Origin: Pseudomonas fluorescens
Lineage (GTDB): Bacteria > Pseudomonadota > Gammaproteobacteria > Pseudomonadales > Pseudomonadaceae
NCBI RefSeq assembly: GCF_902498195.1
Contig: NZ_CABVIY010000005.1
Coordinates: forward strand, 310,001-374,000
Direction of reading: 5' to 3'
DNA length: 64,000 nt
The notes under the pieces were generated by a model that was not told where the DNA came from, ran no database searches, and worked only from the letters and a program-made list of their open reading frames with translations. The stretch's first letter is position 1, and every line of letters begins with the position of its first letter. Both the position numbers and the translations under genes were made by a program. Of this stretch, positions 45,512 to 54,960 are shown one piece after another.

Positions 45512-46309
45512 TTACTCCATGTCCTTGAGCCACTCGGTGCTCTTGAACCACTTGTCATGGATGCGATCGTAGGTGCCGTCTTCGTGGATCTGGTGCAGGA
45601 AGTTGTTGATGAAGTTGATGCTGTCGTAGTCACCCTTCTTCAGGCCGAAGGCCAGCGGCTCGTAGGTGAACGGCTTGTCGAGGAACACCAGCTTGCCGTT
45701 GCCGACCTTGCTCAGCGCCACGACGTTGTAAGGCGCGTCGTAGATAAAGGCGTCAGCCTTGCCGTTGACCACGTCGAGTACCGCTTCCTGCTCGTTGTCG
45801 TAGCCGTGGTACTTGGCTTTGGAAATCAGCTTCTTGGCAACCATCTCGCCGGTGGTGCCGAGCTTGGAGGTGATGCGGTAGTCGGCGGTGTTCAGGTCTT
45901 TATAGGACTTGATGGTGCCTTCCAGCTCCTTGCGGATCAGCAGCGTCTGGCCGACCACGATGAAAGGTTCGCTGAAGTTAAGGCGCAGGTTGCGTTCCTG
46001 GGTCAGGGTCATGCCGCTGCCGATCATGTCGAACTTGTCGGTCAGCAGCGCCGGGATAATGCCGTCGTAACCGGTGGACACCAGCTCCAGCTTGACGCCC
46101 ATGGCCTTGGTCATGGCTTTGAGGATGTCGACTTCGAAACCGATGATCTCGCCACGCTTGTTGGTCATCTCGAACGGCATGTAGGTCGGGTCCATGCCGA
46201 CTTTCAATGTGCCGCGCTTGACCGCGTCATCAATGGCCCCGGCCTGCGCCGTGCCGATTGCAACCCATGCCGTGACGCCGACCAGCAGCATCGACAGATA
46301 CTTCTTCAT
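45512..46309 (-). CDS. Polar amino-acid ABC transporter, periplasmic binding protein
   Basis: 265 aa from the ATG at 46309 (GGGGGA upstream). Signal peptide about residues 1-23 (MKKYLSMLLVGVTAWVAIG..AQA). SBP_bac_3 fold with KRGTLKVGMDPTYMPFEM, FEVDILKAMTKAMG, GMTLTQERNLRLNFSEPF and DAFIYDAPYN. The ligand is probably a polar amino acid or related compound. It is first gene of its operon; upstream in-frame codons to 46444 lie in the leader and are not likely to be used. Confidence 0.93.
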   Translation of the reverse strand: MKKYLSMLLVGVTAWVAIGTAQAGAIDDAVKRGTLKVGMDPTYMPFEMTNKRGEIIGFEVDILKAMTKAMGVKLELVSTGYDGIIPALLTDKFDMIGSGMTLTQERNLRLNFSEPFIVVGQTLLIRKELEGTIKSYKDLNTADYRITSKLGTTGEMVAKKLISKAKYHGYDNEQEAVLDVVNGKADAFIYDAPYNVVALSKVGNGKLVFLDKPFTYEPLAFGLKKGDYDSINFINNFLHQIHEDGTYDRIHDKWFKSTEWLKDME

Positions 46310-46469
46310 CTTCAAGTCCCCCAAAACCATTGTGGTTGCGGCGCGAAATCGACAGTTTCCCAACGAAAACCGATAGATACGGACACAAAACGGTCCGGGC
46401 GCACGAATTCGGGGACGGATGCTAACGCACTCGCTCGATTGCACAAGGGTTCAGGCAGGATTTAGGACA

Positions 46470-46498
46470 ATAAAAAACCCGCTTTCGCGGGTTTTTTA
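46470..46498. terminator. Intrinsic terminator after opgH
   Basis: ATAAAAAACCCGC-TTTC-GCGGGTTTTTTAT hairpin beginning at the opgH stop codon on the minus strand; symmetrical, so it could act both ways. Confidence 0.92.
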
Positions 46499-49069
46499 TC
46501 AGGCCAACTGAGGCTGGATGCTCAGCGGCTTGAGCGGCAACAGCGGTGCATGGGGGTCGGCCTTGACCGACTTGCGCCATGCGCCCAGCCACTCGGGGTG
46601 GCCTTCGCTCCAGACCTGATCATGCAAGCGAGCCAATGCCACCGGGTCGCTCAGCAGTTGCACACGCTCGTTGTTGCTCAGGCCTTCAGGCCCGACCTTC
46701 ATGGCGTGGCGTACCCGCTCGACCCGCAGCCACTCAATCGGCTCGGCCTCACGGTGACGAGAGGTCGCCAGCGAGCACGCCAGGGCGTTCTGCTGTGGAT
46801 CGACCACGGAACGGACAAAGCCGTCGTTCAGCGCGTGATAACGGTTTTCGTGGGTGTACTGGTCGGTGGCCAGCAACGCCTGTGGCGGATTGTATTCCTC
46901 AGGGATCAGGAACAGGCTCTCGTCACGGGACTTGAGACCCAGGCCGACACGGCTGGAGATCACGGAAACCGGAATCGACAGCATCAACGAACCGACGATC
47001 GGCACCAGCCACCACAGGAAGCTCGGGTTCAGCCAGATCACCAGTAGGGCCCAGAAGAAGCCCAGCAGGGTTTGCGGGCCGTGGCGCTTGACCGCCTCGC
47101 TCCATGGCGTGGAGTCGTCGTCACGCTGCGGCGAATTCCAGGTTGCGGCCCAGCCGAGGAACGCGGCGAGGACGAAACGGGTGTGGAAAATCATCCGTAC
47201 CGGCGCCAGCAGCATGGAGAACAGCATCTCCAGCAGCATCGACAACGTCACCTTGAACTTGCCACCGAACTCTTTCGCGCCCTTGGCCCAGATCAGGATG
47301 ATGCTCAGCAATTTCGGCAGGAACAGCAGCACGATCGTGGTCGAGAACAACGCAATCGCCTTGTCCGGGTGCCATTGCGGCCACAGCGGATAGAGCTGGC
47401 GCGGTTCAAGGAAGTACTGCGGCTCCATCAACGTGTTGACCGCCAGCAGCGCCGTCGACAGCACGAGGAAGAAGAACCACAGCGGCGCCGACAGGTACGA
47501 CATCACGCCGGTCAGGAACACCGCGCGGTGCACCGGGTGCATGCCCTTGACCAGGAACAGGCGGAAGTTCATCAGGTTACCGTGGCACCAGCGACGGTCA
47601 CGCTTGAGCTCGTCCAGCAGGTTCGGCGGCAATTCTTCATAGCTGCCCGGCAAGTCGTAGGCAATCCACACGCCCCAACCGGCACGGCGCATCAGCGCGG
47701 CTTCGACGAAGTCGTGGGACAGGATCGCACCGGCGAAGGCACCCTTGCCCGGCAACGGCGCCAGGGCACAGTGCTCGATGAACGGCTTCATGCGGATGAT
47801 CGCGTTGTGGCCCCAGTAGTGCGATTCGCCCAATTGCCAGAAGTGCAGGCCGGCGGTGAACAGCGGACCGTACACACGGGTGGCAAACTGCTGCATGCGC
47901 GCATACAGGGTGTCCATGCCCGACGCACGTGGCGCGGTCTGGATGATCCCGGCGTCCGGCGTGGCTTCCATCAAGCGCACCAGACTGGTCAGGCACTCGC
48001 CGCTCATCACGGAGTCGGCGTCGAGCACGACCATGTATTTGTAGTCACCGCCCCAACGACGGCAGAAGTCGTCGAGGTTGCCGCTTTTACGTTTTACGCG
48101 ACGACGGCGGCGGCGATAGAAAATCTTGCCGAAGCCCTTGGCTTCGCGGCAGACGTCCAGCCAGGCCTGCTGCTCGGCAACGCAGATATCGGCGTCGTTA
48201 CTGTCGCTGAGGACGAAGAAGTCGAAACGGTCCAGGTCACCCGTGGCCGCGACCGACTCGAACGTCGCACGCAGACCGGCGAATACCCGTGGCACGTCTT
48301 CGTTGCAGATCGGCATCACCAGGGCGGTACGCGCGCTCTTCGGAATCGGCTCATTGCCAGCACTTTTACCGGAAATGCGGTACTTATCGTGACCGGTCAG
48401 CAATTCGAGGAAGCCCATCAGCGCGGTCCAGAAACCGGCCGACACCCAGCAGAACAGAATCCCGAACAGGATCAGGATGCTGGTTTGCAGCGCATACGGC
48501 AGCACTTGCGTGGCGGTTTGCAGGAGCGGCTGGTGCAGGACTTCGTCGAGATCGACGAACGACCAGCCCTGGTACGGCATGATGCCTTTCATGTACCAAC
48601 CGGCGACGATGGTCTGACCGAGCATCAGCACCAGCAGAATGTAACGCCGGATCGAACCGACGGTGCGCCAGCGCGCCGCCGGCAGCACGTTCGCGTCTTT
48701 CGGCGGCTGCGGCGGGTTGGTGCGACCGGTCAGGCGGCGCCAGCCACGCACCAGGATATTGGTGCGCCACGGCTCCGGCACGACCTTGGTCCGACGAATC
48801 GGCGGCGTGGCCTTGAGGCAAACCCGACCGCTGGCGTCGAGCGCCAGCATTTCGGCGTCCTGCAATTCTTCGGCGGTGCTCAGGGTCAGGCGCGTGCCGA
48901 CCGACGCCTGGGCGGCGTCGGTCGGTGCGTCGAAAGCCTGGGACGACAGACGCTCGTGCAGCTCGCTGAAAGACTGGCAGCCCGCGAGTTCCGCGCGCTG
49001 CTGGTCGGTCATCGGCAGATGGGCCAGATACTCCGACAGAGTCTCTGGCTGTACTTGAGAATTACTCAT
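46499..49069 (-). CDS. opgH: Osmoregulated periplasmic glucan glucosyltransferase
   Basis: Inner-membrane family 2 glucosyltransferase that makes the beta-1,2 glucan backbone from UDP-glucose. 856 aa. N-terminal cytoplasmic part, membrane helices near 140-210, GT2 domain with DSNDADIC, LDADSVMSG and the (Q/K)xxRW-type RDRRWCHGN, then a cluster of C-terminal helices from about 520. The N-terminal region in E. coli also signals to cell division. Its ATG lies eight bases inside the end of opgG. Confidence 0.96.
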   Translation of the reverse strand: MSNSQVQPETLSEYLAHLPMTDQQRAELAGCQSFSELHERLSSQAFDAPTDAAQASVGTRLTLSTAEELQDAEMLALDASGRVCLKATPPIRRTKVVPEPWRTNILVRGWRRLTGRTNPPQPPKDANVLPAARWRTVGSIRRYILLVLMLGQTIVAGWYMKGIMPYQGWSFVDLDEVLHQPLLQTATQVLPYALQTSILILFGILFCWVSAGFWTALMGFLELLTGHDKYRISGKSAGNEPIPKSARTALVMPICNEDVPRVFAGLRATFESVAATGDLDRFDFFVLSDSNDADICVAEQQAWLDVCREAKGFGKIFYRRRRRRVKRKSGNLDDFCRRWGGDYKYMVVLDADSVMSGECLTSLVRLMEATPDAGIIQTAPRASGMDTLYARMQQFATRVYGPLFTAGLHFWQLGESHYWGHNAIIRMKPFIEHCALAPLPGKGAFAGAILSHDFVEAALMRRAGWGVWIAYDLPGSYEELPPNLLDELKRDRRWCHGNLMNFRLFLVKGMHPVHRAVFLTGVMSYLSAPLWFFFLVLSTALLAVNTLMEPQYFLEPRQLYPLWPQWHPDKAIALFSTTIVLLFLPKLLSIILIWAKGAKEFGGKFKVTLSMLLEMLFSMLLAPVRMIFHTRFVLAAFLGWAATWNSPQRDDDSTPWSEAVKRHGPQTLLGFFWALLVIWLNPSFLWWLVPIVGSLMLSIPVSVISSRVGLGLKSRDESLFLIPEEYNPPQALLATDQYTHENRYHALNDGFVRSVVDPQQNALACSLATSRHREAEPIEWLRVERVRHAMKVGPEGLSNNERVQLLSDPVALARLHDQVWSEGHPEWLGAWRKSVKADPHAPLLPLKPLSIQPQLA

Positions 49070-50879
49070 CGGCAGGCAACTGATAGCTCCAGGTCTCGGT
49101 CAGGACTTCTTCAGTCGATGCCGATTCCGGTGTGGCTGGGGCCGCGTCGGCAGCAGCAGGCTGCTTGGCGTCATTGTTGTTCGCCTTGTCCTTGGCATCT
49201 GCGACCGGCTTGGCTTCGGCCTGTTTGGCCTCGGCTGCCTTCGCGTCCTTCTCCACTTTCTCGGCTTGCTTGGCGGCGACTTTGTCGGCCTTGGCAACGG
49301 AAGAAGTGGACGCTGGAATCGAAGTTTTGGCCAGGTCGGCAGGCACGATGTTCTGCACCAGTGCGGCACGCATCTCGGTGGACTTGCCCGGATCCTTGAT
49401 CTTCATGCGCAGGGTCAGGCGCCAGCCCTTGGTTTCAGGGTTGTAGCGCACGCTGTTCTCGACCAGTTCGGCGTTGTCGCCGACGCTGACCTGGCTGCGC
49501 ACGTCCGCGTCCGGTGGCAATGCCGCCAGGGACGGGCCTTCGAAGTCCACCAGATAAGCAACGCTGCCGTCCGGTTGACGGATCAGGTTGGACTGTTTGA
49601 CATCACCGGTGGATTTCAGGGTCTGGCTGACCCAGGCGCTGTCAGGTGCGTGCAGTGCCGCTTCGTCCATGGTCCAGTGCATGCGATAGGCGAAGTCCAG
49701 CGGCTTGCCTGGCTCCGGCATCGTTTCCGGGCTCCAGAAAGCCACGATATTGTCGTTGGTTTCGTCGGCGGTCGGAATCTCGACCAGATCGACGGTGCCC
49801 TTGCCCCAATCGCCTTTTGGTTCGATCCAGGCGCTTGGGCGCTTGTCGTAGCGGTCGTCGAGGTCTTCGTAGTGGCTGAAGTCGCGGCCACGTTGCAGCA
49901 AGCCGAAGCCACGCGGGTTCTCGACCGAGAAGTTGCTCACCGCCAGGTGTTTCGGGTTGTTCAGCGGACGCCAGATCCATTCGCCGTTGCCGGCATGGAT
50001 CGCCAGGCCGCTGGAATCGTGCAGCTCACGACGGTAGTTGAGGACTTTCGACGGCTGGTTGGCGCCGAACAGGAACATGCTGGTCAGAGGCGCGATGCCC
50101 AGTTTGCCGACCTTGTCGCGCAGGAACATCTGCGCCTTGACGTCGACAATGGTGTCGCTGCCCGGACGCAGGGTCAGGCGATAGGCACCAGTCGCCCGTG
50201 GCGAATCCAGCAGCGCGAAGATCACCAGGTGCTTGTCGCCCGGCTTTGGCTGTTGAATCCAGAACTCGCGAAAACGCGGGAATTCTTCACCGGATGGCAA
50301 CGCGGTATCGATCGCCATGCCGCGAGCGGACAGACCGTAGACGTGACCCTTGCCGACGACGCGGAAATAACTCGCGCCCAGCATGGTCATGATTTCGTCT
50401 TGCTTGTCGGCCTTGTTCACCGGGTAGAGCACGCGGAAACCGGCGTAGCCCAGTTGTTCGGTGGCTTTTGGATCGAACTTGAGGTCGCCGAAATCGAAAC
50501 GACTCGGGTCGTACTTGATCTCTTCGACGGTGTTCGCCGTGATTTCGTTGATTTTCACCGGCGTGTCGAAATGCATGCCCTGGTGATAGAACGACAGCTT
50601 GAACGGGGTTTTCTGATCCGCCCATTCGGCTTTTTCCGTCAGAAAACGAATTTTCTGATAGTCGGCGAACTTCATTTCACGGAATTCGTTCGGCAGGTTA
50701 CTGCGCGGCGCTTCGTACTTCTGGGCGGCCAGCTCTTTAGCCTTGACCGATACATCATCCAGATTGAATGCCCAAAGCTGGCCGGCGCTGAGCAGGCAGA
50801 ACAGTGCCGAGCCCGCTACCAGAGCGCTACGTAAGCGTTTGGCAGACAATTTTGGTGCGTTACAGGGACTAACAATCAC
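49062..50879 (-). CDS. opgG: Periplasmic glucan biosynthesis protein OpgG
   Basis: Periplasmic protein that modifies osmoregulated periplasmic glucans, 605 aa from the GTG at 50879 (GAGGG upstream). Signal peptide about residues 1-37, ending SAGQLWA before FNLDDVS. The core is the MdoG beta-sandwich plus Ig-like domain. Odd: it carries a C-terminal Lys/Ala/Glu/Asp-rich low-complexity extension of about 85 residues (KADKVAAKQAEKVEKDAKAA onwards) not present in the shorter E. coli protein, and ending in EEVLTETWSYQLP. First gene of opgGH. Confidence 0.95.
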   Translation of the reverse strand: MIVSPCNAPKLSAKRLRSALVAGSALFCLLSAGQLWAFNLDDVSVKAKELAAQKYEAPRSNLPNEFREMKFADYQKIRFLTEKAEWADQKTPFKLSFYHQGMHFDTPVKINEITANTVEEIKYDPSRFDFGDLKFDPKATEQLGYAGFRVLYPVNKADKQDEIMTMLGASYFRVVGKGHVYGLSARGMAIDTALPSGEEFPRFREFWIQQPKPGDKHLVIFALLDSPRATGAYRLTLRPGSDTIVDVKAQMFLRDKVGKLGIAPLTSMFLFGANQPSKVLNYRRELHDSSGLAIHAGNGEWIWRPLNNPKHLAVSNFSVENPRGFGLLQRGRDFSHYEDLDDRYDKRPSAWIEPKGDWGKGTVDLVEIPTADETNDNIVAFWSPETMPEPGKPLDFAYRMHWTMDEAALHAPDSAWVSQTLKSTGDVKQSNLIRQPDGSVAYLVDFEGPSLAALPPDADVRSQVSVGDNAELVENSVRYNPETKGWRLTLRMKIKDPGKSTEMRAALVQNIVPADLAKTSIPASTSSVAKADKVAAKQAEKVEKDAKAAEAKQAEAKPVADAKDKANNNDAKQPAAADAAPATPESASTEEVLTETWSYQLPADE

Positions 50880-51200
50880 GAGCAACCCTCGCCGAAAACA
50901 GATCAAAAAACCAACGGCCAGTTGAAGGGTCTGCAAGGTTTCCGATACGAAAAACCGGCCTTGCCGACCACTCTTGCCAAGTTGGCGAGCATTGTTCCGA
51001 CTCCGATGGGACAAAATGAGTTCCCCAAACGGTTCAGGACAAGTCTCTACCTAAGTCAAAATGGACCAACGAACGCTGATCCCCGTAGCGCGCGATTATC
51101 TAGTAGGCCGCGTTACAACGCATCAGGGGTAACAAAGTATTTATCGGGAAAAACGCCTGTTTTCAGTCGAAAAGCGCTTAAAAAGATGTTTCAAGCGCTT
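50880..51200. other. Intergenic region upstream of opgG
   Basis: About 320 bases without a gene, presumed to hold the opgGH promoter and a long leader. On the minus strand there is a TTGACT with no matching -10 at proper distance. A hairpin GAAAGCGCTT / AAGCGCTTTTC (51169-51202) lies at the dtd stop and may serve as a weak terminator. I see no clear sRNA. Confidence 0.5.
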
Positions 51201-51638
51201 TCAGGTCTGTAACAGGAAGGTTACCGGGCCATCATTGACCAGGTGCACCTGCATATCCGCGCCGAATCTACCTGATGCCACAGTGCCATGCACCTGTTTC
51301 GCTTTGCCTAATAGATAGTCGAACAGCTCCTCGCCCAAGGCGGGGGGGGCCGCGGTCGAGAAACCCGGGCGCAACCCGCTCCTGGTATCGGCGGCCAGGG
51401 TGAACTGCGAGACCAGCAGCAAACCGCCGCCCACATCCGCCAGGGACAGGTTCATCTTGCCCTCGGCGTCGCTGAACACCCGATAGTTAAGCAGCTTATT
51501 GAGAAGTTTGTCGGCGCTGGCCCGAGTGTCCTGGGGCTCGACGGCCACCAGTACCAGCAAACCCTGGTCGACCGCGCCCACCACCTCGCCCGCTACCTCG
51601 ACGCGCGCGCCACGCACACGCTGCAACAGGCCCTTCAT
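51201..51638 (-). CDS. dtd: D-aminoacyl-tRNA deacylase
   Basis: Proofreading enzyme that removes D-amino acids from tRNA; 145 aa, the normal size. It has SQFTLAADTRSGLRPGFSTAAPP and the Gly-Pro motif in NDGPVTFLLQT that forms the cross-subunit chiral-selection site. Its start overlaps the pip stop by four bases, so the two are coupled. Confidence 0.96.
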   Translation of the reverse strand: MKGLLQRVRGARVEVAGEVVGAVDQGLLVLVAVEPQDTRASADKLLNKLLNYRVFSDAEGKMNLSLADVGGGLLLVSQFTLAADTRSGLRPGFSTAAPPALGEELFDYLLGKAKQVHGTVASGRFGADMQVHLVNDGPVTFLLQT

Positions 51639-52606
51639 GCTTCGTCGGGGGCCAGGTCGAGCAGGCGCCGCGCCATCCGATCGGCAGCACGCACCAAGGC
51701 ATCGGTAATCCCCGGTTCGGCGGCGGCATGGCCGGCATCCCGGATGATTTGCAGTTCGCTGTTGGGCCAGGCCTGGTGCAATTCCCAGGCGTTATCCAGC
51801 GGGCAAATCACGTCATAGCGACCATGGATGATCACACCGGGCAGGTGGGCGATCTTGCCCATGTCGCGGATCAACTGATTGGGTTCAAGGAAGGCGTTGT
51901 TGGTGAAGTAGTGGCATTCGATGCGAGCGATGGACAGCGCGCGCTGAGGCTCGGAGAAACGATCGACCACCAGTGGGTTCGGACGCAGGGTCGCGGTCCG
52001 GCCCTCCCAGGTGGACCACGCCTTGGCCGCGTGCATCTGGGCAATCTGGTCGTTGCCGGTCAGGCGCCTGTGGAACGCACCGAGCAAATCGCCGCGCTCG
52101 TCCTGCGGGATGGGCGCGATGTAGTCCTGCCAGTAATCGGGGAACAGCCGGCTGGCACCGGCCTGATAGAACCATTCGATTTCCTGCGGGCGGCACAGGA
52201 AAATCCCGCGCACGATCAGGCCGTGCACCCGCTCCGGGTGGGTTTGCGCGTAGGCCAGCGCCAGGGTCGAGCCCCAGGAGCCGCCGAACAGCACCCATTT
52301 GTCGATGCCCAGGTGTTCGCGGATCCGCTCAAGGTCGGCGACCAGGTCCCAGGTGGTGTTGTTTTCCAGGCTGGCGTGGGGGGTGGAGCGCCCGCAACCG
52401 CGCTGGTCGAAGGTGACGATGCGATACAGATTGGGATCGAAGTAGCAGCGGCTCTGGGCATCGCACCCGGCGCCGGGGCCGCCGTGAATGAACACCACCG
52501 GCAAGCCTTCCGGTGAACCGCTTTCGTCGACATACAGCGTGTGGGTCTCATCGACGGCCAGATCGTGCCGGGCGTAGGGTTTGATCTGCGGGTACAAAGT
52601 CTGCAT
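51635..52606 (-). CDS. pip: Proline iminopeptidase
   Basis: Alpha/beta-hydrolase that removes N-terminal proline from peptides. 323 aa. Oxyanion motif HGGPGAG, nucleophile Ser in GGSWGSTLALAYAQ, Asp in HGRYDVICP and His in DAGHAAAEP. Peptidase family S33. The C-terminus runs into dtd. Confidence 0.95.
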   Translation of the reverse strand: MQTLYPQIKPYARHDLAVDETHTLYVDESGSPEGLPVVFIHGGPGAGCDAQSRCYFDPNLYRIVTFDQRGCGRSTPHASLENNTTWDLVADLERIREHLGIDKWVLFGGSWGSTLALAYAQTHPERVHGLIVRGIFLCRPQEIEWFYQAGASRLFPDYWQDYIAPIPQDERGDLLGAFHRRLTGNDQIAQMHAAKAWSTWEGRTATLRPNPLVVDRFSEPQRALSIARIECHYFTNNAFLEPNQLIRDMGKIAHLPGVIIHGRYDVICPLDNAWELHQAWPNSELQIIRDAGHAAAEPGITDALVRAADRMARRLLDLAPDEA

Positions 52607-52729
52607 TGCGCGCTCCGTAAGGGGTCGAGTTCATCCCTGGGGGGACTTCTATTATTCTGCCGTCCGGCATCATAAACCCGAATTACGTCAATGAGCATGC
52701 ACTTGCAGAGCCAGAGTTTTTCGCCCCTG

Positions 52730-52805
52730 AAAAGATCGCAGCCTGCGGCAGCTCCTACAGGGTTTTGTGTCGACCTGTAGGAGCTGCCGCAGGCTGCGAT
52801 CTTTT
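52730..52805. repeat. Perfect 32-bp inverted repeat, GTAGGAGCTGCCGCAGGC family, after hutG
   Basis: AAAAGATCGCAGCCTGCGGC... and its exact mirror of 32 bases surround a 12-base loop. It begins five bases after the hutG stop and could help to end the hut transcript. Its arms are in the reverse order of those at 24971 and 54864. Confidence 0.92.
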
Positions 52806-52810
52806 GATTT

Positions 52811-53614
52811 TTATCCTTTGTAGTGTTGCTGCCCCCAAGCCAGCAAGCCTTGCAACAACTCCTTGAGTACCACCCGCGTTGGCTCCGCCAGATCCGCCCG
52901 ATAGCGGAACGGTTCGAACTCTTCCATATAAGTGCACTGGCCCAGTTCCAGTTGCACGGCATGGATGTTTTGCGCCGGGTTGCCGTAGTGACGGGTGATG
53001 TGACCGCCCTTGAAACGACCGTTCAGCACATGGCTGTAGTCCGGGTGCGCGGCGCAGATCGCTTCCAGTTGAGTCGCCAGCTGAGGATCGCAACTGGCGC
53101 CGTTGAAGGTGCCGAGGTTGAAGTCCGGCAGTTTGCCGTCGAACAGGTGCGGGATCAGCGAGCGGATCGAGTGCGCATCGAACAGCAATGCATAGCCGAA
53201 CTCGGCTTTGAGTCGCGCCAGTTCCTGCTGCAGGGTGCTGTGGTACGGCGTCCAGATCTGCTCCAGATAGGTCGCGCGCTCGGCTTTCGAAGGTTCCAGC
53301 CCTTCGCGGAACAGCGGCACGCCGTCAAACAACGTCGCCGGGTACAGGCCGGTCGTGGCGCCGACGTACAACGGCTTGTCATCGGACGGACGGTTCAGGT
53401 CAATGACGAACCGTGAATACTCGGCCGCCAGGGTGCTGGCGCCCAGTTCGGCGGCGAAGTCGTAGAGCTGCGGGATGTGCCAGTCAGTGTCCGGCAGGCT
53501 TTGCGCCTCGGGGATCAGCCCGGCCTCGACCGCAGGGGTCAGGCGCACACCGGCGTGGGGCATGCTGATCAGCAGCGGCACGCGGCCTTGTTTGAAGTTC
53601 AGAACCTTATCCAC
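52811..53614 (-). CDS. hutG: N-formylglutamate deformylase
   Basis: Last step of the five-enzyme Hut route: N-formylglutamate to formate and glutamate. 267 aa from the GTG at 53614 with AGGAG seven bases upstream. FGase superfamily: LLISMPHAGVR, DTDWHIPQLYDFAAELG, FDAHSIRS and GRFKGGHITRHYG supply metal-binding and active-site residues. Its presence implies the HutF (formiminoglutamate deiminase) route. It is last gene of the operon, 10 bases after hutI. Confidence 0.95.
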   Translation of the reverse strand: MDKVLNFKQGRVPLLISMPHAGVRLTPAVEAGLIPEAQSLPDTDWHIPQLYDFAAELGASTLAAEYSRFVIDLNRPSDDKPLYVGATTGLYPATLFDGVPLFREGLEPSKAERATYLEQIWTPYHSTLQQELARLKAEFGYALLFDAHSIRSLIPHLFDGKLPDFNLGTFNGASCDPQLATQLEAICAAHPDYSHVLNGRFKGGHITRHYGNPAQNIHAVQLELGQCTYMEEFEPFRYRADLAEPTRVVLKELLQGLLAWGQQHYKG

Positions 53615-53624
53615 AACTGCTCTC

Positions 53625-54830
53625 CTACAGGCTTGTTTCGACGCCGTGACGCACGACGCGTTTTTCCAGATCACCGCCCAGCCAGTACGACAAGTCGGCC
53701 GGACGATCGATTTGCCAGGCGACGAAATCCGCGACCTTGCCCGCCTCGATCGAACCGTGGGTGTCGGCCATGCCCAGTGCGCGGGCGGCATGGATCGTCG
53801 CGCCCGCCAGGGCTTCTTCCGGGGTCATGCGGAAACAGGTGCAGGCCATGTTCAGCATCAGGCGCAACGACAGCGCCGGCGAGGTGCCGGGATTGAGGTC
53901 GCTGGCGATGGCGATGTTCACGCCGTGCTTGCGCAGGGCTTCCATCGGCGGCAACTGGGTTTCACGCAGGAAGTAGAACGCGCCCGGCAGCAGTACGGCG
54001 ACAGTACCGGACGCGGCCATGGCAATGGCGTCTTCTTCGGTCATGAATTCCAGGTGGTCGGCGGACAACGCGTGGTAACGCGCCGCCAGGCTGGAACCGT
54101 GCAACGACGACAACTGCTCGGCGTGCAGCTTCACCGGCAAGCCAAGTTTTTGAGCGGTGATGAACACCCGCTCGACCTGCGCCGGGGAAAACGCCAGGTA
54201 TTCGCAGAAGGCGTCGACCGCATCCACCAGCCCTTCAGCGGCCAGGGCCGGGAGCATTTCAGCGCAGATGTGATCGATGTAATCGTCGGCGCGATCCTTG
54301 TACTCCGGCGGCAAGGCGTGAGCGGCCAGGCAGGTGCTGCGCACGCTGACGGGCAGTTCGGCACCGAGGCGACGGGCCACCCGCAGCATTTTGCGTTCGT
54401 TGGCCAGGTCGAGGCCGTAGCCGGATTTGATTTCGATGCTGGTGACGCCGTCGCGCATCAGGCTTTTCAGGCGCTTGGCGGCGCTGGCGAACAACTCGTC
54501 TTCGCTCGCCGCACGGGTCGCGCGCACCGTGCTGGCGATACCACCACCGCTGGCGGCGATTTCCGCGTAGCTGACGCCTTGCAGGCGCTGCTCGAATTCG
54601 CCGCTGCGATTACCGCCGAACACCGTGTGGGTGTGGCAGTCGATCAGGCCCGGTGTCACCCAGGCCCCGTTCAAATCATTGACCGCCGGGTATTCGCCCG
54701 TCGGCAGTTCACTGCGCGGGCCGACCCACTCAATGTGCGCACCGGACGTCACGATGGCGGCATCCTCGATGATCGAGTACACGCCTTGGGCCATGGTTGC
54801 GACGTGGCAGTGTTGCCAGAGGGTTTTCAT
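53625..54830 (-). CDS. hutI: Imidazolonepropionase
   Basis: Opens 4-imidazolone-5-propionate to N-formimino-glutamate. 401 aa, amidohydrolase fold; the metal-binding DCHTHTVFGGNRSGEF motif is near residue 72, with KLHAEQLSS and SADHLEF later. Third enzyme of the pathway, just upstream of hutG and downstream of hutH, from which it is separated by a 92-base palindrome. Confidence 0.97.
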   Translation of the reverse strand: MKTLWQHCHVATMAQGVYSIIEDAAIVTSGAHIEWVGPRSELPTGEYPAVNDLNGAWVTPGLIDCHTHTVFGGNRSGEFEQRLQGVSYAEIAASGGGIASTVRATRAASEDELFASAAKRLKSLMRDGVTSIEIKSGYGLDLANERKMLRVARRLGAELPVSVRSTCLAAHALPPEYKDRADDYIDHICAEMLPALAAEGLVDAVDAFCEYLAFSPAQVERVFITAQKLGLPVKLHAEQLSSLHGSSLAARYHALSADHLEFMTEEDAIAMAASGTVAVLLPGAFYFLRETQLPPMEALRKHGVNIAIASDLNPGTSPALSLRLMLNMACTCFRMTPEEALAGATIHAARALGMADTHGSIEAGKVADFVAWQIDRPADLSYWLGGDLEKRVVRHGVETSL

Positions 54831-54863
54831 CCCTTAGTCTCCACAGTATTCAAAATCGATTCG

Positions 54864-54955
54864 CTGTAGGAGCTGCCGAGTGCAACGAGGCTGCGATCTT
54901 TTGATCTTGCTTTTAAAAGATCGCAGCCTCGTTGCACTCGGCAGCTCCTACAGGG
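54864..54955. repeat. Perfect 39-bp inverted repeat between hutH and hutI
   Basis: Arms of 39 bases (CTGTAGGAGCTGCCGAGTGC... to ...GCGATCTTTT) match exactly around a 12-base loop. Compared with related copies (24971, 52730), both arms carry the same extra eight bases (AGTGCAACG in place of C). Confidence 0.93.
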
Positions 54956-54960
54956 GGCCA

